This document shows positions 1 through 6,789 of a stretch of 15,905 nucleotides of DNA, piece by piece (the stretch's first letter is position 1; each line of letters starts with the position of its first letter). The notes under the pieces are model-generated. The model had not been told where the DNA came from, did no database searches, and saw only the letters and a list, made by a program, of their open reading frames with translations. This stretch comes from Candidatus Peregrinibacteria bacterium (lineage in GTDB: Bacteria; Patescibacteriota; Gracilibacteria; Peribacterales; Peribacteraceae): assembly GCA_030638845.1 (NCBI GenBank), contig DAOWDW010000089.1:1-15905 (forward strand). Reading direction: 5' to 3'. The position numbers and the translations under genes were made by a program.

Positions 1-921
1 GTTGAATACGGTTTCCGTCTTCCAAGTTCGCACGACAACCGTCCACTAAAGTTTTCGGAATTTGAAGATAGGGTAAATCAGACTGTGTATGCGTCTGCAA
101 CACCTGGAAAATATGAATATAGAGAGACAGATAAAAAGAATATTGCTCAACAAATTATTCGTCCAACTGGCTTGTTAGATCCTGTTGTTACTGTTAAGTC
201 ATCCAAAAATCAAATTGATGATATGACGAAGGAATTAAAAGAAACTATTGCTCGTGGTGAGCGTGTTCTTATTACAACTCTTACAAAAAAATCCTCAGAA
301 AAACTTACAGAATATTTGGTAGATGCAGATTTTAAAGTTAGATATTTGCATAGTGATATAGAAACAATGGAACGTATAGAAATATTAAGACAGCTACGTA
401 TAGGTGAAATAGATATAATTGTAGGAATTAATCTACTACGTGAGGGGTTAGACCTCCCAGAAGTTAGTTTTATTGCTATTTTAGATGCAGATAAGCAGGG
501 TTTCTTGCGTTCTCGTGATGCACTTATCCAAACTATTGGTCGAGCTGCAAGGAATATAAACGGTCATGTAACTTTGTATGCGACAGATGACCCAGAAACT
601 GGGAAACCAAAAAAGACACCTGCAATGGAAGCAGCATTAGAAGAAACAGAGCGCAGAAGAGAAATTCAGCAGAAGTATAATGTCGACCATGACATAACAC
701 CTAAATCAATTATAAAAGCAATACACGATATAGCTGAAGATCATATAAAAATGGAGTTGCGAAGTACTAAGAGGCGTAGTCACGACAAGATTCCTAAGGA
801 CGAGAAGAAGAGACTAATAGGAGAGTTAGAAATGCAAATGGAACTTGCTTCACAAAATATGGAATTTGAAAAAGCTGCAGATTTAAGAGATGAGATTGAT
901 TTATTGAGAAAAGAGATTTAA
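1..921 (+). CDS. uvrB: UvrABC system protein B, 3' part (partial)
   Basis: Helicase-like damage-verification subunit of nucleotide excision repair; it receives damaged DNA from UvrA and recruits UvrC. The reading frame is open from base 1, so the gene starts outside the window. The 306 visible residues are a little under half of a usual UvrB of about 670. Seen in order: the YGFRLPSSHDNRP stretch, TVYASATPG, the second RecA-like lobe with GINLLREGLDLPEVSF and DADKQGFLRS (motif V region), QTIGRAARN (motif VI with its arginines), and a C-terminal UVR motif (ELEMQMELASQNMEFEKAADLRDEID) that contacts UvrC. The N-terminal Walker A and beta-hairpin are not in view. It ends with TAA and no terminator hairpin is visible after it. 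Identification is secure. Confidence 0.97.
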   Translation, partial: VEYGFRLPSSHDNRPLKFSEFEDRVNQTVYASATPGKYEYRETDKKNIAQQIIRPTGLLDPVVTVKSSKNQIDDMTKELKETIARGERVLITTLTKKSSEKLTEYLVDADFKVRYLHSDIETMERIEILRQLRIGEIDIIVGINLLREGLDLPEVSFIAILDADKQGFLRSRDALIQTIGRAARNINGHVTLYATDDPETGKPKKTPAMEAALEETERRREIQQKYNVDHDITPKSIIKAIHDIAEDHIKMELRSTKRRSHDKIPKDEKKRLIGELEMQMELASQNMEFEKAADLRDEIDLLRKEI

Positions 922-952
922 AAAATGCAGTATATATAATATAAGAGAAACT

Positions 953-972
953 CAGGTTACAGGTTGTTTCTT
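953..972 (+). repeat. R4 dispersed 20-bp repeat, copy 1
   Basis: The 20-mer caggttacaggttgtttctt occurs here and again, exactly and in the same orientation, at 7657-7676. It contains the partial internal repeat caggtta/caggttg. Both copies follow a gene's 3' end closely and precede a gene with a leaderless-type promoter. Function unknown. Confidence 0.7.
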
Positions 973-1006
973 GAATCTAATATCTTGTGCCTTGTGCCTG
1001 TTTTTT

Positions 1007-1015
1007 TGCTATCAT
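1007..1015 (+). promoter_or_regulatory. Extended -10 promoter of pilin gene 1
   Basis: TGcTATCAT matches an extended -10 (TGnTATnAT). It ends 8 nt before the ATG at 1024, so transcription should begin at or within a base or two of the start codon. The same nonamer at the same distance precedes pilin gene 2. A weak -35 candidate (TTGTGC, 985-990) lies 19 nt upstream. Confidence 0.6.
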
Positions 1016-1023
1016 TCCTTGCG

Positions 1024-2106
1024 ATGATCGAAAATTGCAAGACTAGAAGGCAAAGAGGCTTTACTCTTATGGAACTATTATTAGTTATTGGAGTAGTTGG
1101 AATTCTATCAAGTATTGTTATTGTTGCGGTAAATCCTGCTGAGCAATTAAGAAAAGCTAGAGATACACAAAGAGAAAATGAAGCCGCGCAAATTCAAAAA
1201 GCATTAGAGCAGTACTACGTAAAAAATAATGCTTATCCAGCATCGGTTCTATCTGGATGGGGAAACTCTTATCCAATATGCCAACAAGGGCAAACAGATA
1301 CCTCTTGTATAAATATAGATGCATTAATTCCAGACTACATAGGGGAAATTCCTGTAGATCCAACTGAAGAAGGAACTTTGCATACAGGTTACGAAGCATA
1401 TCAAGACACTGGAAGACCATTTGTTATTGCACCAAGACTAGGAGAAGTATTTCCAGTTGATTACATTGCAAGGTGGAGATTTACGGAATCTGCTAGTCCA
1501 TATATTGATTCAACTGGGAATGGTAATAATGCTACTTGTACATCAACATGCCCAGCTTCATCTGGAGTATCTTCCAGAGAAAGTGGTTTCGGTGTTCAAT
1601 TTGAAAATCCAAGTGGTGAATATCTTATTATTGATAGCCCTTTACTAGGAGAAACAGAAATAACAGTGTGTGCATGGGTTTATAAAGTCAATCATAGATT
1701 GTATAGTACAGTTTTTTCAGATTACAGCAGTATTTCAAGGAATTTTATTTTATTTCATGAGTCTCCAGCTGGCTCAACCAACTCGCGTTTTTACATTGGG
1801 AGAGAAGATGGTGAGAGTGCAACTTCTGTTGCAAAAGCTGGAGTTGATTTAAATGAATGGAGTCATATATGTGGCGTATATATTGGTGATACAAGTGCAA
1901 GGAGTTATGTAGACGGGGAATACGAAGAGACATCATTAAGTACGTCATATTCTAATATAAATACAGTAGCATCAAACTATGCGAGAATTGGTTCATATGC
2001 AAATTCATATACATTCCGTGGAATTATTGATGATGTGCGAGCATATAACCGTGCACTAAGCGAAGAGGAGATTCAGATGCTATATAATGAAGGACCAACG
2101 GAATAA
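1024..2106 (+). CDS. Type IV prepilin-like protein with C-terminal LamG-like domain (pilin 1)
   Basis: Predicted surface protein of 360 residues. A short basic leader (MIENCKTRRQRG) precedes a class III prepilin site G12|FTLMEL, with the conserved Glu at mature position 5. A hydrophobic helix follows (about 13-36), then the amphipathic pilin alpha-1 helix with an ARDTQR stretch. A linker with two Cys runs to about residue 147. Residues 148-360 look like a concanavalin A/LamG jelly-roll: WRF, DSTGNGN, VCAWVYK, EWSHICGVY and a final IDDVRAYNRALSEEEIQMLY. The frame stays open upstream to a TTG at 964, but the ATG at 1024 is preferred because it gives a normal prepilin leader and sits 8 nt from an extended -10. 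There is no Shine-Dalgarno sequence. Probably a pseudopilin or minor pilin displaying a carbohydrate- or protein-binding domain; the ligand cannot be inferred. Confidence 0.88.
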   Translation: MIENCKTRRQRGFTLMELLLVIGVVGILSSIVIVAVNPAEQLRKARDTQRENEAAQIQKALEQYYVKNNAYPASVLSGWGNSYPICQQGQTDTSCINIDALIPDYIGEIPVDPTEEGTLHTGYEAYQDTGRPFVIAPRLGEVFPVDYIARWRFTESASPYIDSTGNGNNATCTSTCPASSGVSSRESGFGVQFENPSGEYLIIDSPLLGETEITVCAWVYKVNHRLYSTVFSDYSSISRNFILFHESPAGSTNSRFYIGREDGESATSVAKAGVDLNEWSHICGVYIGDTSARSYVDGEYEETSLSTSYSNINTVASNYARIGSYANSYTFRGIIDDVRAYNRALSEEEIQMLYNEGPTE

Positions 2107-2185
2107 GGAAATGAAGAAAATGAAATAAATGAAGCAAATACAATGAATACTTCGGGGCTTTCACATTTTTATATGTATTATATTC

Positions 2186-2213
2186 TTGACATAAATGATT
2201 ATATAACTATAAT
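2186..2213 (+). promoter_or_regulatory. Consensus sigma70-type promoter upstream of small secreted protein
   Basis: TTGACA (2186-2191), a 16-nt spacer and TATAAT (2208-2213): both hexamers are perfect consensus. Initiation near 2220 would leave a leader of about 20 nt before the ATG at 2243. A second possible -10 (TAAAAT, 2226-2231) lies closer to the start codon. Confidence 0.6.
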
Positions 2214-2242
2214 TACTTGCCTTTGTAAAATTCTTCAAAATT

Positions 2243-2569
2243 ATGCTTAGAATCCTCTTTTCTGCCATATTAGTCTCTGCATTTGCCTTTCTTCATACAG
2301 GAAGTGCATTAGCTGCATCTGTACAAGGAACACACCCATACGATCTTCAAAGTAGAAGAGTATCTGGTGGGTCTGCCCATAGAACTTCTGGTAGTTGGGG
2401 ATATGAAACACTAAGAGAATTTGAATTAAGCCCATACAGAAGCGTAACTCATATGCTTCATCCATATTTTAGAAGTCGTCCCTATCAACAGTTTCTTCCT
2501 TCTAATAAACGTACATTTAGACTGTTTATAGAGATGTATGGATATGATGATTTGTATAGAAGAAGATAA
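2243..2569 (+). CDS. Small secreted protein of unknown function
   Basis: Unrecognised 108-residue protein. The N-terminus is a clear signal peptide: MLRILF, a hydrophobic core (SAILVSAFAFLHTG), and a likely signal peptidase I site after SALA or SALAA near residue 24. The mature part (about 84 residues) is basic and rich in Arg, Ser and Tyr (SRRVSGGSAHRTSGSWGYE, ending LYRRR). It has no Cys and no further membrane segment. The gene lies between the two prepilin genes on the same strand, and the strongest promoter match in the window lies upstream. Both suggest a secreted partner or accessory of the surface structure, but this is context only. The signal peptide and open frame support a real gene. 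Repeat R1 copy A begins at its stop codon. Confidence 0.7.
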   Translation: MLRILFSAILVSAFAFLHTGSALAASVQGTHPYDLQSRRVSGGSAHRTSGSWGYETLREFELSPYRSVTHMLHPYFRSRPYQQFLPSNKRTFRLFIEMYGYDDLYRRR

Positions 2570-2660
2570 AGCAATGAAGCACTTCGACACTTCAATTACA
2601 CTCAGTGTAAACAATGAAACAATGCGAAAATAAAACAAATATAGGAAATACGAAAATTAT
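2568..2660 (+). repeat. R1 dispersed intergenic repeat, copy A
   Basis: About 90 nt starting within the stop codon of the preceding gene. Order of parts: gaagcacttcgacacttc, the perfect palindrome TTACACTCAGTGTAA (2596-2610), aacaatg, atgcgaaaataaaac, aaatataggaaata. It is nearly identical to the reverse complement of copy D (10768-10853). Copies B and C share the same core. Confidence 0.85.
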
Positions 2661-2708
2661 TTTTTCATTCTACATTCTACATTCTACATTTTGTATTCTT
2701 TATTCGTT

Positions 2709-2717
2709 TGCTATCAT
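2709..2717 (+). promoter_or_regulatory. Extended -10 promoter of pilin gene 2
   Basis: TGcTATCAT, identical to the box before pilin gene 1 and at the same 8-nt distance from the ATG (2726). The expected transcript is leaderless. The -35 region is T-rich (TTTTGT, 2689-2694, 17-nt spacer) and weak. Confidence 0.6.
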
Positions 2718-2725
2718 TTATACCA

Positions 2726-4564
2726 ATGATAGGTAAATACAAAACAAGAAGGCAAAGAGGTTTTACTCTTTTAGAACTTCTAATAGTAATTGGAGTAGTA
2801 GGAATTCTATCAAGTATTGTTATTGTTGCAGTAAACCCTGCTGAGCAATTTGAAAAAGCAAGAAACGCAAGGCGTACAAGTGATGCAAATCAACTTGAAA
2901 AGGCTTTTATTCAATACATAATAAAAGGGAACAATCTCCCAAGTGAAGTATCTACTGGGTATGATGGAGCTACCTCAATTTGCAAACAAACTATTAGCGA
3001 TAGTAGTTGTATAAATGTAGATAGCTTACTAACTCCAGATTATATTGTGGCGATTCCTCAAGACGATGAAGAGGAAAATCCAAATTTTTCAGGATATGTT
3101 GTATATCAAGATTCTGAAGGCGCACCGCATGTTAATTCCGCATATATTACTAATTGGATTCCTGGACTCATCGGAATGTGGCGATTTGACGAAGGAGGGG
3201 GAATAGTTGCAGTAGATTCCTCTGGGAATGAAAATCATGGAATGCTATCATCTACAGGTGATGGTGAATTAATTACAAATGGAGGGGCAGAAACAGGCGA
3301 CACAACAAACTTTGCTTTTGACGGAGTTACAAATACAGATAGTAATACCGATACATATTCTTTTTATGAAGAAGGACCCAAGAGTTTTCGTAGCAGTGAA
3401 TTTATTCCAATAGATATTACTAAAACATATAATCAGGAAGGTTGGTTTAAATCCTATGGGGCAGGTGGTGACAGTAGATTGTATTTTGGATATGTGCCAT
3501 ATGACGAAAATCAAGTACAGATTTCCCATCATCATGTAGGCGTAATTACAGATACAGAAGCAACGCTCATAGAAAATATTTCCTCCTCTGATACTGTTGT
3601 AAAAATTTCTAATTGTTCAAACTGGTATGTTTTGTCGTATGGATACATGGCATTTAACATTGATGATTCAGGAAATTACAACGATCTTCCAAATAGAGAT
3701 TTAAGTAATAAGGGCATTGAAAGTGTAAGTGGTGATTTGGGGGGGTATTGTGAAATTGAATTCAAAACAACTGTTGGGAAAACATATCCTGCAGGAACAA
3801 AAGTTAGGATGCATAAATCGGGTGGTTCGTATATGTATGTTGCGGCTGCTGGAGCTTATATTCCAACTGTTTGGACTAGCTATTCTTCGTCAATAACTGG
3901 AGAAAGTATTTCGGGGACTATTTATTCTGAAGGTTTTTGGAGAGGAACTAGGTTTGTAAAATTTCTTTTCTTAGCAAATTACGGACAGGATAGTACGTTC
4001 AAATTTCGTACAGATGATCTTTCTATAAAATCTGTTCCAGCTACATATACTGGCCCCGATTGGGCTAGTGGGCAAATTGGTTCTGCATTAGATTTTGATG
4101 GAGTGGATGATTTTGTAAATGCGGGGAGTAATCCAAATTTGCAAATTACAGGAGCTTTAACTATGAGCTTTTGGATGTATGCAAGAGGAAGTAGTAGTGA
4201 CGCAGGCTTAGTAGGAACTGGAATTGGCGGTTACCAATGTACATATCATAACGGGGCAACAGTTTATTGTTATATAGATAACGGAGGGAACAGTATTTCA
4301 TATGCAGCTTCATTAAATGCTTGGCATCATGTTGTTCTTAGTTGGGATGGAACTACAAATGAGAATGGAATCAAGCTATATCTGGATGGAGCATTGGTTA
4401 ATGAAAGAACATCTTCTTCTTCTTCTATTTCAGGATTTTCTGATTTTATAATTGGAGATTCAACTACAAATTTTGATGGATTAATTGATGATGTTCATGT
4501 CTATAATAGTAATTTATCAGCAGATGAAATATTGTCTTTGTATGAAGAAGGATCTAGTGAATAA
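2726..4564 (+). CDS. Type IV prepilin-like protein with LamG-like domain split by a large insertion (pilin 2)
   Basis: Predicted surface protein of 612 residues. The leader MIGKYKTRRQRG, cleavage site G12|FTLLEL with Glu5, and the hydrophobic helix are almost the same as in pilin 1, including at DNA level. The pilin part and linker run to about residue 147. Residues 148-176 (LIGMWRFDEGGGI..DSSGNENHGML) look like the first strands of a LamG-like jelly-roll. The rest of that fold resumes at about 445 (DWASGQIGSALDFDGVDDFV ... IDDVHVYNSNLSADEILSLY). Between them lie about 260 residues beginning LITNGGAETGDTTNF, which resembles the start of CBM4/9-type carbohydrate-binding modules. The start is set at 2726 by the leader and the extended -10; an upstream TTG at 2708 is less likely. 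It is probably a surface adhesin carried on a pilus or pseudopilus. The ligand is unknown. Confidence 0.88.
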   Translation: MIGKYKTRRQRGFTLLELLIVIGVVGILSSIVIVAVNPAEQFEKARNARRTSDANQLEKAFIQYIIKGNNLPSEVSTGYDGATSICKQTISDSSCINVDSLLTPDYIVAIPQDDEEENPNFSGYVVYQDSEGAPHVNSAYITNWIPGLIGMWRFDEGGGIVAVDSSGNENHGMLSSTGDGELITNGGAETGDTTNFAFDGVTNTDSNTDTYSFYEEGPKSFRSSEFIPIDITKTYNQEGWFKSYGAGGDSRLYFGYVPYDENQVQISHHHVGVITDTEATLIENISSSDTVVKISNCSNWYVLSYGYMAFNIDDSGNYNDLPNRDLSNKGIESVSGDLGGYCEIEFKTTVGKTYPAGTKVRMHKSGGSYMYVAAAGAYIPTVWTSYSSSITGESISGTIYSEGFWRGTRFVKFLFLANYGQDSTFKFRTDDLSIKSVPATYTGPDWASGQIGSALDFDGVDDFVNAGSNPNLQITGALTMSFWMYARGSSSDAGLVGTGIGGYQCTYHNGATVYCYIDNGGNSISYAASLNAWHHVVLSWDGTTNENGIKLYLDGALVNERTSSSSSISGFSDFIIGDSTTNFDGLIDDVHVYNSNLSADEILSLYEEGSSE

Positions 4565-4680
4565 AGCAATAAAGCACTTCGATATTTCAATTACATTCAG
4601 TGTAAACACTTCAATTACACTCAGTGTAAACAATAAAAAAATGCGAAAATGAAATAAATATAGGAAATATTTTCGCATTT
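4563..4680 (+). repeat. R1 dispersed intergenic repeat, copy B, with tandem core and hairpin
   Basis: Lies between convergent pilin gene 2 and galU. The 24-nt core unit (ayttcaattac...gtgtaaac) is present twice in tandem, at 4584-4607 and 4608-4631. The second holds the perfect palindrome TTACACTCAGTGTAA (4615-4629); the first has one C-to-T change that an RNA hairpin would tolerate as a G-U pair. It is followed by a perfect 12-bp inverted repeat, aaatgcgaaaat (4639-4650) and attttcgcattt (4669-4680), with an 18-nt loop. This could serve as a bidirectional transcript end, although no long U-run follows on the + strand. Confidence 0.8.
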
Positions 4681-4707
4681 CTTAGACCTCTCATTATTTA
4701 ACAGTAA

Positions 4708-5535
4708 TCATATGTTCCAAACTTTAACGGCATCCCTATATCCTTCTGGATTTCCAGTATCAATTCTTTTGCCTTCACATTCGTATCCGTAAATATGTTC
4801 TGAGCCAAGTTGATTTATAAATGCATCAATTAGTCTTATCTCCCCTCCCTCCCCAGATGTTATATTTGGGAGAACGTCAATTGTAGAACGAGGAATAATA
4901 TATCTACCAACAATACCAAAGGTAGATGGAGCATCTTCTGGATTTGGTTTTTCTACTAGTCCTTTAATTTTTTTTATTCTTGGTTGAGATTCATGTTCTT
5001 TCTCAATATCTACAATTCCATATTTTGATGTATGTTCTAGAGGAATTTTTTCCAATGCAATTACAGCTCCTCGTTCATCTTCAGTAAATAATTCATATGC
5101 ATTTATTAGTTGGCGAAGTGCACTATCTGCATCTGTAAACAAATCATCACCAAATAAAATTGCAGTAGCATGTTGGTCCGTCCAATCTTTAGCTTGTAAT
5201 ATTGCGTGACCATCACCAAGTTGCTCGTCTTGGTAAACAGTATGAAAACGAACAGAATCGTATTTTTTTAGTTCTTCAAGCAGATTACTTTTACCTTTAG
5301 CTTCAAGATTTTTCTCAAGTTCTGGATGCCTTTCAAAATACAAAGGAATAGCTTCTTTTCCTTTACTTATGACGAAACAAATATCATCTATTCCTTCATC
5401 TAAACATTCATGTACCAAATGTGCGATGATTGGCTGATTTCCCAATGGTAACAGCTCTTTTGGTACAGATTTCGTCCAAGGAAGAAAACGTGTTCCAAGA
5501 CCTGCAACTGGTAAAATAGCTTGAGTAACTTTCAT
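4708..5535 (-). CDS. galU: UTP--glucose-1-phosphate uridylyltransferase
   Basis: Makes UDP-glucose from UTP and glucose-1-phosphate, a precursor for surface glycans and glycolipids; cytoplasmic. The 275 residues match the usual bacterial GalU length (about 280-300). Seen: the nucleotide-binding signature GLGTRFLPWTKSVPKELLPL near residues 12-31, GDGHAILQAK, LFGDD, the sugar-binding GLVEKPNPEDAPSTFGIVGRYI with its lysine, and C-terminal RIDTGNPEGYRDAVKVW. The frame extends 11 codons further upstream (to 5568), but MKVTQAILPVAG aligns with family N-termini, so the start is placed at 5535. The stop is TGA. It stands alone, divergent from the 80-residue gene and convergent with pilin gene 2. It may supply sugars for glycosylation of the envelope, but the sequence gives no direct link. 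Confidence 0.95.
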   Translation of the reverse strand: MKVTQAILPVAGLGTRFLPWTKSVPKELLPLGNQPIIAHLVHECLDEGIDDICFVISKGKEAIPLYFERHPELEKNLEAKGKSNLLEELKKYDSVRFHTVYQDEQLGDGHAILQAKDWTDQHATAILFGDDLFTDADSALRQLINAYELFTEDERGAVIALEKIPLEHTSKYGIVDIEKEHESQPRIKKIKGLVEKPNPEDAPSTFGIVGRYIIPRSTIDVLPNITSGEGGEIRLIDAFINQLGSEHIYGYECEGKRIDTGNPEGYRDAVKVWNI

Positions 5536-5598
5536 AAAATATGAACGAGAATTAACGTAAACAATCATAAGATGCTTTAGCTTTTCTAGCTAGTAGAT

Positions 5599-5628
5599 TT
5601 GACAGTTAATGGGTAAATGGTCTAGAAT
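5599..5628 (+). promoter_or_regulatory. Sigma70-type promoter of the 80-residue gene
   Basis: TTGACA (5599-5604), an 18-nt spacer and TAGAAT (5623-5628, five of six). This gives a leader of about 30 nt before the ATG at 5666. TTTAAT (5653-5658), 7 nt before the same ATG, is a possible second, leaderless start. Confidence 0.55.
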
Positions 5629-5665
5629 GATACGAAATATAAATAAATTTCCTTTAATTTTTCTC

Positions 5666-5908
5666 ATGGCAAAAACCTCGCAGTCCGATTTAGATACAGT
5701 TTATAGTTTGTATACAATGCAGATAACTCTTCAGGATTTATTGGATACAGATTTAGAAACACCTGTGCAAAAAAAGGAGGCAAAGAAGTATTTGCAGGAA
5801 TTTTCTAAATTACTAAAAAATGTAGATGTAAGATATATGGGAGGGGAAGACGTATTTGGATCTATGGAAGGAATGCAGGTGGAAGTTAAGAAGAAAATAG
5901 GAAAGTAG
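5666..5908 (+). CDS. Small soluble protein of unknown function
   Basis: Unrecognised 80-residue protein, starting MAKTSQSDLDTVYSLY. It is predicted mostly alpha-helical and soluble, with alternating charged stretches (QKKEAKKYLQEFSKLLKN), a short Gly-containing turn (YMGGEDVFGSMEGM) and a Lys-rich end (VEVKKKIGK). There is no signal peptide, membrane segment or Cys. The frame is open upstream to 5609, but those codons overlap the TTGACA-18-TAGAAT promoter, so the ATG at 5666 is preferred. It is divergent from galU and convergent with hsp20. Promoter quality and protein-like composition argue for a real gene; no function can be offered. Confidence 0.6.
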   Translation: MAKTSQSDLDTVYSLYTMQITLQDLLDTDLETPVQKKEAKKYLQEFSKLLKNVDVRYMGGEDVFGSMEGMQVEVKKKIGK

Positions 5909-5933
5909 AACAGTCAAAAAGTGAAGCAGAAAT

Positions 5934-6012
5934 GGTTATTGGTTATTGGTTATTAGTTTATTAATATGCAGAATATTATATTCGTTAAACAGTGCCCAAT
6001 ATTCCAATATTC
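5934..6012 (+). repeat. R2 dispersed repeat, copy 1
   Basis: Begins with three tandem GGTTATT units (5934-5954) and continues agtttattaatatg...ttcgttaaacagtg. Bases 5941-5994 match the reverse complement of 9009-9062 at 52 of 54 positions, and the match continues more weakly for about 14 nt. It lies in the convergent junction between the 80-residue gene and hsp20. Confidence 0.85.
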
Positions 6013-6058
6013 CAGTATCCCAATTACTATTCATTGTTTTACTGACGCACTGTTTAAC
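5984..6058. repeat. 12-bp inverted repeat in the convergent junction before hsp20
   Basis: gttaaacagtgc (5984-5995) and gcactgtttaac (6047-6058) are perfect reverse complements around a 51-nt loop with attcca/atattcca direct repeats. The right arm ends 4 nt from the hsp20 stop codon. It may mark the ends of both convergent transcripts; there is no U-tract. Confidence 0.6.
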
Positions 6059-6062
6059 TCAC

Positions 6063-6542
6063 TTATCCGCTTTCATTAATTCTTACAATTTTAACCTTTT
6101 CTTCTTTTGGAATAATTATTTTTAAGATTGAGTCTTTACTAAATGTTGCTCTTATTTTTTTAGGATCAATAATCCCAGGTAGAGTAATACTCCTTGCAAA
6201 CTCTCCCCAGAAACATTCTTGTACATAAAAATTCTGCTCTGGAATTTCATCAGTTATATGTCTGCTTCCTCGAATAGTTATAGTTTTTCCATCAACTTCT
6301 ATATCTAAATCTGCAAGTTTTACTCCTGCAATTGGTGCACGAATAATTATGTATGAATCATGTTCATATACATCTACAGAAATTTGTCCTGATTGTCTCT
6401 GGGCTTTAGATGGAGCAGAAGTGTTATCTTCATTATGAGATGTTTGCTCTAGCTCTAGTGGAGAAGGGTTGTTTTTTAAAGCAGTAGAACTTTGCCCTTG
6501 GGTAAGCGAACTAAAGATGCCGTGGAATGATGAAGGGATCAT
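6063..6542 (-). CDS. Small heat-shock protein, Hsp20/alpha-crystallin family
   Basis: ATP-independent holdase that binds unfolding proteins in the cytoplasm. The protein has 159 residues. The first 53 are polar and low in complexity (Ser, Gln, Asn, Pro rich), the variable N-terminal arm of the family. The alpha-crystallin domain runs from about 54 to 150: ISVDVYEHDSYIIIRAPIAGVKLADLDIEVDGKTITIRG, then GEFARSITLPGIIDPKKIRATFSKDSILKIIIPKEE, the usual A-x(n)-G-x-L region with Asp-Ser in place of Asn-Gly. A classical C-terminal IxI tail is not obvious. The start is supported by TATCAT 8 nt upstream on the minus strand. The gene is divergent from DUF368 and not next to other chaperone genes. Confidence 0.92.
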   Translation of the reverse strand: MIPSSFHGIFSSLTQGQSSTALKNNPSPLELEQTSHNEDNTSAPSKAQRQSGQISVDVYEHDSYIIIRAPIAGVKLADLDIEVDGKTITIRGSRHITDEIPEQNFYVQECFWGEFARSITLPGIIDPKKIRATFSKDSILKIIIPKEEKVKIVRINESG

Positions 6543-6550
6543 TGCCCAGT

Positions 6551-6556
6551 ATGATA
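6551..6556 (-). promoter_or_regulatory. -10 box of hsp20
   Basis: On the minus strand TATCAT, preceded directly by TG, ends 8 nt before the hsp20 ATG. This repeats the spacing seen for both pilin genes and topA. A leaderless transcript is expected. No CIRCE element was seen. Confidence 0.5.
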
Positions 6557-6586
6557 CAGATAAGAGTTGGAAATGTGCAAATCACA

Positions 6587-6602
6587 ATTCGCTTACGCGA
6601 AT
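6587..6602. other. Short inverted repeat between hsp20 and DUF368
   Basis: attcgc-ttac-gcgaat, a perfect 6-bp stem with a 4-nt loop, about 30 nt upstream of the hsp20 -10. It could be an operator or a chance hairpin. A second small palindrome, gggt-c-accc, lies at 6616-6624. Confidence 0.35.
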
Positions 6603-6624
6603 AAAATAATGAAGCGGGTCACCC

Positions 6625-6715
6625 AATAAAGCACTTCGATACTTCAATTACATTCAGTGTAAACACTTCAATTACACTCAGTGTAAACATGCTCAGTGTA
6701 AACAATAAAACAATA
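6625..6715 (+). repeat. R1 dispersed intergenic repeat, copy C, with tandem core units
   Basis: Holds aaagcacttcgatac, then two complete 24-nt core units in tandem (6641-6664 and 6665-6688), then a partial third (ctcagtgtaaac, ending at 6703) and aataaaacaat. The perfect palindrome TTACACTCAGTGTAA is at 6672-6686. Unlike the other copies this one sits between divergent genes, hsp20 and DUF368, upstream of both promoters. Here it cannot be a transcript end for either gene and may instead influence initiation. Confidence 0.8.
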
Positions 6716-6774
6716 GGGATTAACCCATTATTTCTGTAGAGACTTTGCTTCATTTCGGAATTGCTTCATTTCTC

Positions 6775-6783
6775 TGTTACACT
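6775..6783 (+). promoter_or_regulatory. Extended -10 promoter of the DUF368 gene
   Basis: TGtTACACT ends 6 nt before the ATG at 6790, which points to a leaderless transcript. The uppP promoter has the same form and spacing. Confidence 0.5.
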
Positions 6784-6789
6784 TTTAGT

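Noticed and set aside
964..1023. Upstream TTG start for pilin 1 giving 20 extra residues (and the similar TTG at 2708 for pilin 2)
   Set aside because: The extra residues overlap the extended -10 box in both genes and would put a hydrophobic stretch ahead of a normal basic prepilin leader. The internal ATGs give matching leaders and matching promoter distances.
2426..2638. Minus-strand frame beginning MFYFRI..LFTLSVIEVSKCFI, with a similar + strand frame at 10786-10998
   Set aside because: The shared peptide comes only from reading repeat R1 in reverse. The frames then diverge into the shadow of neighbouring genes, so they are not a protein family.
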